This document shows, piece by piece, positions 1 to 10,891 of a stretch of 64,000 nucleotides of DNA (position 1 is its first letter; every line of letters starts with the position of its first letter). Position numbers and translations under genes: made by a program. Source of the DNA: Coniella vitis (taxonomy: Eukaryota; Ascomycota; Sordariomycetes; Diaporthales; Schizoparmaceae); assembly GCA_011317545.1 (NCBI GenBank), contig WUJK01000003.1:496001-560000 (forward strand). Reading direction: 5' to 3'. Under the pieces are notes generated by a model. The model made no database searches and was not told the origin of the DNA. It saw nothing but the letters and a program-made list of their open reading frames with translations.

Positions 1-1454
1 ACGATGGGAGAATGGGAAGCCTGTCCTCGCTGAGAGAGGTTCCAAACTGCATCTAAGCACAGAACATGTTCATACTTATATGTGAAAAAGGGCACTTCTC
101 TCCACACGGCTGGATGGCCATGCAGTCGGTAGACAAAGGACCTGACACCACCGCGAGCGGGCGCATCGCACTCTCGTGATGCCCTCGACTCCTCAAAGCA
201 GGCGGCCTGCCGTTTGGGTCGCGGATGTTGGTAATCCTCTCGTGGCCCAAAGAGACTTACGAAGTAAGTTTTTTTTTGTATTCTGATTAGCAAGAAGCTT
301 CTATTTCCAGTGCTTATTCCTGGATCTTGACTTGACTACTTTACAACTGAGTACATTAACGATATGCACCAGTCCACGGCACGGTTTGGCAGATTCAACC
401 TCTCAAAGGGTCACAGACATGGCCATTGACCATATCAAAGGGGCGCCTACAGTAGTAGACGCGCCTCGCAATCGTTCGTTGGGTGAGATGTCATTGCGAT
501 GGGACTGCTTTTACGACCAGGACGCGGCCAGCGCGCATAAGAACAAGAGCACAAAGACCGGAGAGAAGTACAATGTCTCTTCTCAAGTCATGATAGGCTG
601 ACAGTCTGGCGTAATTTCCCCGATAGACTCGTGTAATCAATGTGGATGAACTTGCATATCCCTTTGCAATGGTAAGCCCAGTGATTCTTACATTCATCAA
701 CCTATAATTGGCCGCTTACTGACCAGCCGTTGTTGCACACGCACCGCCAACGGAAATCTGGATGGGATGATGATGAAAGAAGCATAAAATAAGACAAAAC
801 AGTAAGGGCCTTCACACGGGCTGACAAAGCCAACGTACAGGAGCAATATGTATTGCAGAACTACCAAATCATGCGTAGTTGGTGCCGAATGCCCTGTTCA
901 GCCTGGGTCGTCCTGAGACGCATGTAGATTACGGGTCGCCGGATGTGCGGCAATGCGGCGTAGCTGAGCCCAAGGCCAAGAGGCAGACGAGGCATTTGAG
1001 ATAACCGACCACAAATAATTAGTCACGATTGCTAAAGCCCAGGATGATATGAAGCGAGGATGTGTCGAGGTCACCTCGCCATCTTAGAGATTCATGTCCC
1101 GGATTCAGGGTCAACAACTGTACCTTTATTGCATTCCAGGCAGTCAGAAAGCCAAGTACAGCAGGATTCACAAGTGTGGTTATTTGAGCATTACAGGATT
1201 TGGTTCCATCATGACAAGGTTGTTGCTGAGCGTATGCAAATTGTAGGATGGCCGTCGCTCATCGATTAGATCGTGTCAAAAACAGAATAGTAACTACTAC
1301 TATTTGGAGAGTTGCTCTTCATCTCAGGCCTCTGCCGTCATTGATGTAGCCTAGGAGCACCAAAAGATACTCGCTGCGTAGTCACACACGTGACTACTTC
1401 CTCATACTTCTAACCTCGCTATCCTGTAACACATCCTGCAATCTGTCCTTCTCA
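1..1454. other. Intergenic, no gene recognised
   Basis: Only short open frames (under 90 codons) with no recognisable domain are present on either strand. The interval probably holds 3' flank or promoter sequence of a gene beyond the left edge and the 3' flank of the gene ending at 1455. Confidence 0.5.
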
Positions 1455-2135
1455 CTAGTTAGTCCGGTCTGGCGTGCGTTCCAAGCCCGGAATGTTCCTG
1501 GGGAAGCTAGTTAGGATGTTCTTTGGGATGTCTTTCTCTTCGAAATTCCAACTCATGATCCTCTGCACGTCTTCGAGACCAATCAGCAGGATAAGCCAAT
1601 GCCGGGCCCAAATGCTCTCCATCTCGTCATGGAAAACGCGTGCGACAAAGCGATGCTTGTCGTGGTTTCCCTTGGGGAACTTCTCTCTGCCATAGACATC
1701 CTCAAAGAGCCAGAATGTCTTGAGGACTTCGTACTTGTCGACGTGTTTCTGGAGTATAGTTGCCGTATTTTTCCAGACGATGTTTTGGCACAAGGGGTGG
1801 ATGAAATGGACCTTTCTGATGTTGTCTCTGGGAGCGACTGGTCGAGTCACGCCGTCCTCGTGCTTGACATATTGAAGTGGCTTGTCGAGGATCAAGCGAG
1901 GGTATTGCTTGAGGTTGTAATCAGGATTCTCCGATTCGTGCTTCTCGGGGCTCTTGTCGCCACTAGTAGAGGCCATGCCTTCTTCATCTTCGAAGCCGAG
2001 AGCCTTCCCGTCGCTTGAGTGCTGCTTCTTGGGGCATTCAGGCTTGTCTGCCGTGCCCACGTTGTCTGGGCTGTTGCCAGCTGACTCCCCCTTGGCCAAG
2101 GGGGTGCCCTCGTCGGCCTTGCAAGATGTTCCCAT
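1455..2135 (-). CDS. Uncharacterised protein, 226 aa
   Basis: I do not recognise this family. The open frame gives a 226-residue protein from the ATG at 2135, which has A at -3 and G at +4. The frame continues upstream only through a TTG codon and is then closed by a stop. The first 75 residues are polar and low in complexity (Ser, Gly, Glu, Lys, Pro), like a disordered tail. The rest looks folded, with many aromatic and charged residues (HFIHPLCQNIVWKN, LKTFWLFEDVYGREKFPKG, IWARHWLILLIGLEDVQ). No signal peptide or membrane segment is visible. A longer frame on the same strand (1892-2983) overlaps it but has composition typical of non-coding sequence. An upstream non-coding or coding exon cannot be excluded. 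Calling it a gene is an inference from frame length and composition. Confidence 0.5.
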   Translation of the reverse strand: MGTSCKADEGTPLAKGESAGNSPDNVGTADKPECPKKQHSSDGKALGFEDEEGMASTSGDKSPEKHESENPDYNLKQYPRLILDKPLQYVKHEDGVTRPVAPRDNIRKVHFIHPLCQNIVWKNTATILQKHVDKYEVLKTFWLFEDVYGREKFPKGNHDKHRFVARVFHDEMESIWARHWLILLIGLEDVQRIMSWNFEEKDIPKNILTSFPRNIPGLERTPDRTN

Positions 2136-4074
2136 ATTGATGGCTGTAGAAGAGGAGCCAAGTTCTGGAGCCCACAACCATCAGATTTGCCCGTCGACGT
2201 GGCACAATAAAAGGCCGTGTAAGTGTATTTCGGATGGAGAAGCTCTCGCTTGACTGACCTTGCTAGGTGGTAAAAGCTGACTGGATGTAGGATGAACTTG
2301 TAGAGATTGCTGTCGGGAAAGATGCCAAGTCCAGAATGATATGCAATGTGATGATGCTCAGGTGGGATATCTGGTAAAGCAGTTCTGTGAGAAGGATAGG
2401 TTGAGTCAGACCTCCAGTGTGACAAACATTGCCTCCGGATTGTGTGCATATATGTGTGTTTTGGGCCAAAGCATGACAAGTTTGGGTACAAGTAAGGAGC
2501 GGATCTGGCCATAGGCGAGAGAGGAGGAAGTCGCTCACCTCTGCGATCCACACAGAAACGAAGTGTGGTCTCTCGACGTTTATGCTTCAACTGCACCGGA
2601 ATGACAGAAGATGAGGCTGGGCATGCTCTGCGCAGTGGACCAGAGCGATGTGCGAAAGCAATATGGTCAATGCAACTTTGCTTAGAAACTGACTGGCTCT
2701 TCCGTGCAAGAGCTGGGGAGGCAAGAAACTGGAATGGGCTCGAGCAGCCAGTCAATGAGTTTGGACTCCTCGGGAGATCCAGACGCTTATATATCCTCGC
2801 GGCAGGTGTATTGTACTTGTACAGTTGCGGCACAGCGGTAGCGTGCAAACTGCGCAAAGCACATATTTCCGTTTCGTACCAACCATTAGATGAGCACAAG
2901 ACCTTTGACCAAGGTGGTGTTGCTCTAGTATGCATGCTAAGAAAGCTAGCCAGTGCAAGTGGTGCTGCCTTTACCCAAAGCAATAATATTCAACAGAACA
3001 CCATGAGGGTTAGTGACTCGCGAAGGAGACGGATTGGGCGAAGATGAGGCAGTCTAGGAACACGCACACACAGACATACTTGAATTAGCGGCGGGTGGAT
3101 AGTAGAGAAGCCGTATACTTGCCCAATCCGACCGAATTTTCCTCTGACTAACAAGCTACTGACAGTAATTTCTTCTTGTTGCGAGAAGCCAAAGAATGAA
3201 TCAGACCCCTCAGCTATAATCGTATTCGTTTCGTCGCCGAAAACAGACACGAGGCAGGGCTTATGCTTGTAGACATAATACATTAGAGTTGCCACGCATA
3301 TGCGCTGTCACCATCGCCATCGTCTGGACGCATGCTGTCCTGAGGGGTCTTCCAGCAGCATCCTGCTCTGCCCTGTCCTAGTTGGCTAGTAAATGACTCT
3401 TTGGCTGCAGCTTGTGATCCTTGAGTTTTGGGGCAAGCATATGACTGAGCCAGTCAATATCAGCTGCGAACAGTCATCACGATGCTATGCTGGGTATTGA
3501 CGGCATTCCTGGAACTAGTTGTAAGGAGAACTTGCAGAGTAGGAACTTGTCAGGCAACCATTGCACCCTTGCTGGTTGGCATTTGTAGAAATAAGCCTGT
3601 TGGTGACGAATACCTAGCACTGTTATCAATCTCTGTGTAGTATCGACAATGCAGAGACTGCTTAACACACTCATTAGCCTCGGCATACAGGAAGAATGGC
3701 TTTGTTTCATGTTCATGGCAATATATTGTTTGGTATCTTTGTGGCCCACTGACTTTCGCTGTTTGTGACTGCCGATAGGTTTATTGACCCTGTTCGAGGC
3801 GTAGCATCTGTTTTGACGGCTCGCGATCAATGCTCCTGCCATGGAGCTTGTTGCCCATCGCGGCAACACAGGATGCCTGTTTGTGTTGTACAACCCCCGT
3901 CTTGGGCTGGTTTTCTTCTCCTGCTCCCCTTGTTTCTCCTGCCCATCCTCGGATTCGGCAAACTCCACGCAAAACTGAGCTCTTATGCGACGTATTCTCT
4001 GATGCCCGTTGCCTCTGTTGGGAGGTATAATAAATGGATAGCAATATCCCAGCCGTCCACAGTTTTGTCTTCAG
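2136..4074. other. Intergenic, about 1.9 kb, no supported gene
   Basis: Several open frames up to 163 codons exist, but their translations are rich in Arg, Ser, Leu and His with no domain-like pattern, and none splices into a convincing model. The left half should hold the promoter of the gene starting at 2135. The right end is 3' flank of the small gene ending at 4075. Confidence 0.45.
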
Positions 4075-4534
4075 CTAAGCCACGCTCTCGAGATAGTGTT
4101 TCCGCAAACGCTGTTCGGCTTCTGTCGAGAGCCCCGGTGGTCTCGTAACGAGCGGCTTGTCTAATGGGTCACGATTCTTGGCTATAATCGACAGTCAGAC
4201 ACAGACTGGCTGTAGTCATGCTTGAAAGAAACCAAGTAGCAGCGGCATAGTTGCTACCCGGAGCACGGAAAACTAGGATGTACTTACAGCTAAGATAATG
4301 TTGATGAAGCAGCTTGGCTCTGGTAAGAAGCACATCATCCCTCCACTTCTTTGTGTCCCAACTGCCAGCCGTTGTGGGAGCCGCCGGGGCAGAGGCACCG
4401 TTGGCGTGGCTGTCAATGTCCATCGCGCCTTCGGAAGCCAGGGGGAGACCGGCGGCATTTACGGCATTCGACTGCTGCGTCTTGGGATCGGGGGTCGAGG
4501 CTGGACTGTCCAGCATGATGGCGTCGGCGCTCAT
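4075..4534 (-). CDS. Small uncharacterised protein, 117 aa, two exons
   Basis: Exon 1 is 4288-4534 and exon 2 is 4075-4181, giving 354 nt, that is 117 residues plus stop. The intron (4182-4287, 106 nt) has a GTAAGT donor and an ATTATAG acceptor. The first 60 residues are Ala/Ser/Pro-rich and probably disordered, starting MSADAIMLDSPASTP. The C-terminal half is compact and charged (SWDTKKWRDDVLLTRAKLLHQ, then KNRDPLDKPLVTRPPGLS, ending RLRKHYLESVA), which looks like a short helical domain. No signal peptide or membrane segment is seen. I cannot name the family. The splice is supported because it replaces a random-looking read-through tail with a coherent charged tail ending at a stop. Another AG lies 28 nt before the chosen acceptor and would change the frame. 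Confidence 0.6.
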
Positions 4535-5457
4535 GGGGGGATAGTAAGGGGTGTAGTATGTATGGGCTGATCCTGTCTCTGTGTGTTCCAGTCTACACTG
4601 TCTGTGTCTGTTGATCTGTCAGTTTCAATCAACATTTCTGTAGCGTGGAGCGGCAAAGGGGGGGGGCACAGTACGTGGTGGCCTTGGCGCTTTCGTCCTC
4701 GTGTCTTGTTCGTGAGAGGGCCGTCTTTGGGTGGTGTGAAGCGTGAGAAGAATCACAATCTGGATCATTCAAGCGTGTGTGCCTCGCAGCACGAGGCGTC
4801 AACAATGGATAAAGGAGTGACGTCGAGTTCGAATGATAGCGGCCCCACATCGTATCTTTGTGGGGGCGGGGGTCCCCTGCCTGTGCAACCTTCGCCAGCT
4901 GAGCCGCATTTCCCTTTTGGAGAATTTGCATGGCCTCGTCGTGGATTTCCATATCTGTTACCACAGAGCAGGCTGGCGTTGCCTACCTCACTGCAGAGCT
5001 GCGGTCCTGACTCGAGTTGCAGATACTGCTCCGTCAAGACTCGTCATTAAGTAACTTATGCGATGAGAGCAAGAAATAGTGGAGGAAACGGTGCCAGAGA
5101 CGCGCATTTCAAGAATAGGAAACAACCTCTTAGTTCCTGGCATAGTGCTATACGAAGTCGCATAGCACTGACACTGGGAGACATGAAGACATCACTTGTC
5201 TCAACATGGTTTACTGCATATCTATGTACAGTATGGTAGTTGTACGAATGCGTTTGGAGGTTTCCTATTTTTTTTTCTTCTCTCTCTTGTTTCCCCCACG
5301 GACGCAGGGTATGCTAGCTTGCACTAGGTCTACTTTTGATCTTTTCTAAATTTTAGTTTACCAATATAGAAGACAAATTGCTTCTTTGCAAGAGTTTCTC
5401 CCTCTTCTCGTTATGCATCTCCGAGGCCTATTGCATCCACTCCCACACATTTCGCAT
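4535..5457. other. Promoter/5' region of the 117-aa gene and 3' flank of ARG1
   Basis: This holds the upstream region of the small gene at 4534 and the 3' flank of argininosuccinate synthase. A TGACGTC core (4818-4824), matching the CRE/ATF-type bZIP half of TGACGTCA, lies about 285 nt upstream of the start. A minus-strand frame near 4960-4850 (MEIHDEAMQILQ...) looks slightly protein-like, but I could not connect it to a valid gene model. Confidence 0.4.
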
Positions 5458-7286
5458 TTACTTGGGGTTGATAAGACCGCCCTCTGCCCGCTTCTGAAGA
5501 CCGTATTTCTTAAGACGGATCGAGGTGATGCCGATGAAGCCGGTGGTGTCCTCGGGGCTGAAGTTGTCCAGGGTATCCATGGAGGCAATATCGGCGTCGT
5601 ACAGCTTCTCGGTCTCGGAGCTACGGCCGAGAACGTATGCATTACCCTTGTAGCATCGGAGACGGACCACACCGTTGACGCGCTCCTGAGCAGCGATCAA
5701 GCAAGTGTCCAGCCACTCACGCTCGGGCGAAAAGTACATGCCGTTGTAAAGCAGCTCGCTCCACTTCTGGGTGACAAAGGTGTCGCGGATGGAGCGGAGC
5801 TGACCGTCGAGGACGAGACCCTCGAGGTCAAGGTGGGCCAAGCGGAGGATGGTCATGGCGGGGGAGTCGTAGCAGCCTCGGGACTTGAGGCCGATGAAGC
5901 GGTTCTCCACAATGTCGATACGGCCAATGCCGTGCAGCTTGCCGATGGCGTTCAGCTTGTTGAAGAGCTCGACGCTCTCGGTGTACGTCTTACCGTCGAC
6001 CAGAGTCTGCAGCTTGGTGGGGATACCCTTCTCGAAAGTAATGTGGATGTCCTCGGGCTTGTTGGGGGCCGTCTCGGGGTCATCAGTCATGGTCCACATG
6101 TCAGTGGGAGGAGTTTGGTCGGGATCCTCCAGCATGCCGGCCTCGTAACTGCAGTGAGCCATGTTTGCATCCATGGAGCTGTGTTTACACTGGTTAGGAA
6201 GAGTACTAATGGTTGAGTCGGACACCCTGGATAAGCGACATACTATGGCTTGGCCTTAGTGCTAGTGACTGGAATGCCCTTCTCGGCAGCAAAGTCGAGC
6301 AGGTCGTTGCGACCAGCAAAGCGCTTGCTACATTTGGTTTGTTAACTATTGTGGTTTATAATGAGCAGTTTCCTTGGCCACTTCAAGTCTGAACCTACAA
6401 GAAAGCAGGGTCACGCCATGGTGCAATGACCTTGATGTCGGGGTTGATTGTGTAGAAAGCAAGCTACTAGGCGTTAGCATTGATCTTCGGCCGGGTGACA
6501 AGCGTGCAAATCCTGATCCATACCTCGAAGCGAACCTGGTCGTTGCCCTTGCCGGTGCAACCGTGCGAAACGAAGTCACAGCCCTCCTGCTCGGCAACTA
6601 TCTCAACGAGTCAGTTCTTGCCGGGCATTAGAATCGAGTGTCGTTGGAAGCCATACCTCGCATTTGAGCACGAGCAATGACAGGACGAGCCAGAGAAGTA
6701 CCGAGGAGATACCGTCCCTCGTAGATGGCGTTGCATTGCACAGCACGGAAGCAGAGCTCATCAACAAACTCTTTCCGGAGGTCCTCGATGATCCTGTTGC
6801 AAGAATGTGAGCTTCGCACTGGAAACTGCGAGGAAGAGCTCTGTGTGGGAAATCAAGAGTTCTCTCGTTGCAAACGAAAAGAAAGTGTACGCACATCTTG
6901 GTGGCACCAATCTGGACAGCCTTCGTCTTGACCGCTTCCCAGTCCTCATCCTGGCCGACGTCGGCAAGGAAGCAGACAACTTCGTATCCCTCCTCTGTAT
7001 ACGATGTTAGCAGCTTTTACACAGCGTTGCCAGGTGTCGCAGGGTCTCTACGCCAGGCTAAGGGCTGTACATACCAAGCAGCCATCCGAGAACTGAACAC
7101 GCGTGTTAGGTGCAATCAGATCATTATAGTTACAAGAACAGCGGCCTGTGAAAACTCACTGGTGCTGGTGTCGAGACCACCTGAAAGAATAGCAATTGTT
7201 AGTAATGAAGCTCTGTCCCGAGAATTGGACCAAGGGAGGACAAGCAACTCACCAGAGTAGGCCAGGCAAACCTTTCCCTTGCTCAT
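5458..7286 (-). CDS. ARG1: Argininosuccinate synthase (EC 6.3.4.5), nine exons
   Basis: This enzyme joins citrulline and aspartate with ATP to give argininosuccinate, the penultimate step of arginine synthesis, in the cytosol. Exons read 7253-7286, 7160-7180, 7075-7092, 6895-6994, 6657-6793, 6524-6597, 6399-6463, 6244-6327 and 5458-6178, summing to 1254 nt or 417 residues, the usual family length. The PP-loop ATP site SGGLDTS is at residues 11-17 and is split between exons 1 and 2. Other family stretches are LADVGQDEDW, YEGRYLLGTSLARP, GCTGKGNDQVRFE, APWRDP, KRFAGRNDLL and, near the C-terminus, SPEDTTGFIGI. The start is the only in-frame ATG before the PP-loop. Exons 2 and 3 are only 21 and 18 nt. 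A TGACTCG at 7637-7643, one base off the Gcn4/CPC1 site TGACTCA, lies upstream; general amino-acid control is plausible but not shown. Confidence 0.96.
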
Positions 7287-8190
7287 TTTGACAGGTATTT
7301 TGAATAGTCTTTGTAGTGACTGGTAATTGGTCAATTGACGCTCTGTCAAGGGTGGTGGTCTCTTATTCAACAAAGTAAGGTGGTAGTGGAAGTGCTGCAG
7401 GTTCAAGCAGCCGTGGGAACGAGCGTAGAGCTGCCTGCTAGGTAATAAATCGCAAGGACCCAGAGTCGGGATTACTCACAGTCGAGAGTGGATACAACGA
7501 TATCGGCCGAGATAACAATTACCTGAAAGTTTCGAAGTTGTCTACTCGGGCGAGGATGGAAAGAGGAAAGGAGGAGGAACTCGACCAGGAACTCTTTTCT
7601 TCGCGACTAAAAAAACAAACGGCCCTGAAATGCAGATGACTCGACTTTCCGTTCGCTTGGGTGGGAAATTTTTCTTTGGGGCGCGAGATCGGGGCTTATC
7701 TTGCAGGTGTGCATAGTGAGCCAGCGTCAAATGCGGCTTATCAGTGCTGGCCTTTTTTCCTCAACAAGGCTGGCCTGCTGCCGAGCTACTGCATGTCTAC
7801 TATGTACATACTTACTATGTAATAAAAGATGTAAGTATGTACTCTGTATACATAATAGCACACCGTACCGTCACAGTACGTACCTCGAAAGTGGCCTCTG
7901 ACCGTCTCCCAAAAGATTCATTCAAGGCCAATGTCAAGGATGGTGATTACAATGTACAGCGGTCAGTGCGGGGGCTTGTCTTTGAGCCGGATTGTCTAGT
8001 AATAAATTCGCTGCGTCTTGCTTCCCACACACTTAAAGTAGTAGCACAATCGTACCACTTACGTACCTTCAAGACCGCACACAATTCAAATCACACCTCC
8101 ACGCAACCCGCACACTGTCGCGAGAACATCCATCGCATTGAATGGACAATACTTGCGCGCAATAACACCGCCAGAGCCACTCGTATCAGA
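7287..8190. promoter_or_regulatory. Shared divergent promoter region, ARG1 and SUZ-domain gene
   Basis: This 0.9 kb lies between two divergent starts. It contains the weak Gcn4-like site TGACTCG (7637-7643), two copies of TACTATGT (7798-7805, 7813-7820) and a perfect 12-bp inverted repeat (7804-7815 with 7831-7842). No gene is seen. Confidence 0.45.
7804..7842. repeat. 12-bp perfect inverted repeat, 15-nt loop
   Basis: GTACATACTTAC at 7804-7815 is the exact reverse complement of GTAAGTATGTAC at 7831-7842. The loop contains the end of one TACTATGT motif copy. It could form a cruciform or an RNA hairpin in a 5' leader. Confidence 0.7.
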
Positions 8191-9120
8191 ATGGGGAGCA
8201 GACTAAACGCCGGCGATGCATGGGACGACGACTGGGTCGTCCAGGCTGACCGTGCTGCCAAGAGCGACGAGGTCCCGGAATCCCAGGCACCCAAGACCAA
8301 ACAGGAGCGCTTTGCCGAGCATCGCGAGTTGCAGAGGAAACTGTGGGAGGAAGCGTGAGTCTAGGAGCACAAAGCTGGTCATTCCGCTGGTGCGATGGCC
8401 TCTGGCAATAGAGCTGACATGCACGAATGACCCAGTGAGGAGCCTACACAGACGCCATACCACATCGCTGCATCGAACAGTGTCCCATTCGCGCAAGGAT
8501 TCAAACCACAGATGAAGCTTCTTAGCCGGAAGCCGGTCAAGAAGATCATTGACCCTGTCACTGGAATAGAAAGGCTCGCTGTCGAGGACGACGTGGAGGA
8601 TGAAAGCAACAAGAAGCCCCACCTCCCTACCGCCGCAGAAATCGAAGAGAAACGCAAGCAAAAAGAACGCGACTACGAAGAAAGACGGGCAAAACTGTTC
8701 GGCACTCCTCCGCCCGAGACAGCTTCCGGCGCAACTACGCCTGGAACCACAACACCACCACTTGTCGGCGAGAACATCCGGGGCAACTATAGAGGCAGAG
8801 GCCGTGGAAGAGGAGGTAGAGGCGGCCGAGGTGGCCAGCGCAACGAAAATAACAAGAACGATTATAGAGGGGACAACCACAGAGGAGGGCCACGACATGA
8901 TACCCAAGATGTGCGTTCGACAAATAGCAACGGCGGAAGCCCATACCGAGAGCTCTTCGATCCTGATGCTACTTCGAGACCTGGTCCGCGCCCGCAGCGT
9001 GGAGCTACTACATCATCACCATCACGGGGCCTCGAGCCAGCTATTCGTGCACCAAGAGGACCAGACAGCAGCGGAGCACGGGGGTTCGGATTTGCCAATC
9101 GCGGGGCCAAAGAGGGTTGA
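8191..9120 (+). CDS. SUZ-domain RNA-binding protein with RGG repeats, 282 aa
   Basis: Exons 8191-8354 and 8436-9120 (849 nt) encode 282 residues; the 81-nt intron has a GTGAGT donor and CCCAG acceptor. The central SUZ domain lies at about residues 123-144 (EIEEKRKQKERDYEERRAKLFG), with the typical Arg-rich helix and final LFG. It is followed by an RGRGRGRGG/RGGRGG stretch at about 170-190 and a C-terminal SUZ-C-like segment near 263-276 (RAPRGPDSSGARGF). SUZ and SUZ-C are RNA-binding or targeting segments known from SZRD1-type and other mRNA-associated proteins; RGG repeats also bind RNA and are often arginine-methylated. The likely role is an mRNA-associated cytoplasmic protein, which is inference. 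It shares its upstream region with ARG1, and its stop is only 28 bp from the stop of NAR1 on the other strand. Confidence 0.88.
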
Positions 9121-9148
9121 TGTGTTTGAACATCACTGCAATGCCTAA

Positions 9149-10891
9149 CTACCAGCCGCCTCCGATTTTCCCAGCCAGTTGGATCACTCTCTGCGTTTCT
9201 GAGGCATCCTTACCAACGTCGCTTATGACCTCGCGATAACTTGTATGCGCCAATCTCGCCAGATTTATACCCGTTGTCTCCGACCAATGTGCCAGGGTAT
9301 CTCGAACATAGGAAAGGGAAACACCATCCACCGAACCTGTTGCACCACTACCATTCAAGAAGGTCAATCTGTCATCATCCGCCTCTGTATCGGACATGGA
9401 AAAGTAGGCCTCGTCCACCTCGGCTAGCCAATCTTTCTGCTCTTGAGGACCAGGTTCATCGATCCAGCCCCTGCGCTCTGCAACAATAGGATCAGAAACC
9501 TTGACCTGGCCTCCACCGTTGGTGCAGCCGCCAGGGCACGCCATCACCTCCACATAGCTGAAGTCTAGGCTCTTGGATTGTGCGACGGCTTTTCTAGCCG
9601 CGCCAAACGGTCTGCCGCCTGGCATCTTCGAAACCTTTGCCGGCTTCAACTTACGTACAATGTTTTGGATATTCCGGAAACCATAGTACTTGGCAGCCTT
9701 GAAAATAGGCATACCAGAAGATGAGACAACATTGTACTCAACCACATCAGCGTTACGACCCCTGACAATCTGCAACTTCGAGCCGGGGTTGCTGATCACC
9801 ACATCCTGGAGAATGAAGTGAAGGTTTCCACCAGAAGTTCCAGCCTCTCTAGCTGGAGCATTAGCTTTGCGGCGAGGGAAGAGAAAATTATGGAGCTTGG
9901 AATCTGGGAACATCATTGGCGGCGGTAGTTGATTCTTGGGTAGAGCGAAGAAATCAATACCCCTCGACTCTGTCAGCATGAGGATTTCTTTGCTTGTAAT
10001 GACACAATCAACATCACGGACGCCTCGTCCTGGTGTCCCATCCCCAGCCCACACATTGTCTGTCAGCTCCTCACGACTGGCTTCCAATTTCTTGTCTAGA
10101 CAGGGCATGACGGCAAGGTGCCATATGCGGTCAGGACTTATGCTGAGCTTTTTGCTGAGTGTGGTCTTTAATAGAGTGCCCATCAATGCTTGCGGCGACT
10201 TGACTCGCGATAGATGTGGCAGGATATGTGGGTGTGTCTTTTCCGCATAGCATACCCATCCTGGACACGATGCAGTGAGAATGGGCTTCGCAGGTGTTGA
10301 GTTGCCCTGTCGCACTTCGTCTGCTCCCAGAATCAGACAAGCTTCTCTTGCAGTGTTTGTATCCACCACCCATGTGAACCGGTTGTTGAAAGAGCCTCCG
10401 CTCGCGAGACCTTCAGGCTGGCGCAGTAACCTCTCAATCATATATCCGGCCTGCGCCTCGCTTGTGTTGTCGCCGCACACGGTAGCAAGACTGGCGCGCG
10501 ACTGTGGGCTCACACTTGCCACGAACAGTTTGGAATCTGGGTTGTCGAGCCCTTGTACATGAAACTGGCCTGCGCTGTCCGGGCCGTCGACGCGGAGTGC
10601 AGGTGCGGAGTCGAGCATACTCAACACTTCATTGTGACTTTGGAGGCTGACGAGCACGGCCTCGGCAGATGTGACACAACCGGAACACGCTAGACAGTCC
10701 GTAAGGGAGATTTTGGAAGGGCCGTTGTTGGAGTTTGTAGAGGTAGAGGATGGTTCTTGTCCGCCGAGGATAACTTCGGTCTCGAGCGAGGAGTCGTCGT
10801 TGGAGGTGGGGAGGGCTTCGATGGGTTTGATGCAGGCGACGGAAGGAGCGATGAAGTCGTTGAGATCATCGGCTGAGAGGATGGCGGACAT
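9149..10891 (-). CDS. NAR1: Cytosolic Fe-S cluster assembly factor Nar1, 580 aa
   Basis: Nar1 is the iron-only-hydrogenase-like member of the cytosolic iron-sulfur assembly machinery. It links the early Nbp35/Cfd1 scaffold to the Cia1-Cia2-Met18 targeting complex. It is a single exon of 580 residues. The N-terminal cluster ligands are C20 and C66, C69, C72 (DCLACSGC), matching the known four-cysteine site. C-terminal ligands for the second cluster fall in TASCPGWVCY, AVMPCLDKK and MACPGGCTNGGGQ, all intact. The start at 10891 gives the family-typical MSAILSADDLNDFI; upstream codons in the same frame are not needed. A TATATAA box-like sequence lies about 95 bp upstream. The insert between C20 and C66 is Ser/Asn-rich, as is common in filamentous fungi. 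The gene converges on the SUZ gene with a 28-bp gap. Confidence 0.96.
   Translation of the reverse strand: MSAILSADDLNDFIAPSVACIKPIEALPTSNDDSSLETEVILGGQEPSSTSTNSNNGPSKISLTDCLACSGCVTSAEAVLVSLQSHNEVLSMLDSAPALRVDGPDSAGQFHVQGLDNPDSKLFVASVSPQSRASLATVCGDNTSEAQAGYMIERLLRQPEGLASGGSFNNRFTWVVDTNTAREACLILGADEVRQGNSTPAKPILTASCPGWVCYAEKTHPHILPHLSRVKSPQALMGTLLKTTLSKKLSISPDRIWHLAVMPCLDKKLEASREELTDNVWAGDGTPGRGVRDVDCVITSKEILMLTESRGIDFFALPKNQLPPPMMFPDSKLHNFLFPRRKANAPAREAGTSGGNLHFILQDVVISNPGSKLQIVRGRNADVVEYNVVSSSGMPIFKAAKYYGFRNIQNIVRKLKPAKVSKMPGGRPFGAARKAVAQSKSLDFSYVEVMACPGGCTNGGGQVKVSDPIVAERRGWIDEPGPQEQKDWLAEVDEAYFSMSDTEADDDRLTFLNGSGATGSVDGVSLSYVRDTLAHWSETTGINLARLAHTSYREVISDVGKDASETQRVIQLAGKIGGGW

Noticed and set aside
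1892..2983. 363-codon minus-strand open frame overlapping the 226-aa gene
   Set aside because: The translation is rich in Arg, Ser, His and Leu without domain-like pattern. The alternative frame from 2135 looks far more like a protein.
2565..3047. 160-codon plus-strand frame
   Set aside because: Antisense to the frame above, with unpatterned composition and no usable splice partners.
3477..3968. 163-codon minus-strand frame
   Set aside because: It begins at GTG, its composition is random, and no domain is visible.
4629..4964. Minus-strand frame MEIHDEAMQILQ... as an upstream exon of the 117-aa gene
   Set aside because: The opening 25 residues look protein-like, but no donor/acceptor pair joined it to a start or to the downstream exon in frame.
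5386..6216. 276-codon plus-strand frame
   Set aside because: It is the antisense shadow of the strongly codon-biased last exon of argininosuccinate synthase.
8203..8907. 234-codon minus-strand frame
   Set aside because: Antisense shadow of the SUZ gene; its Ser/Val/Cys-rich content mirrors the RGG and acidic codons.
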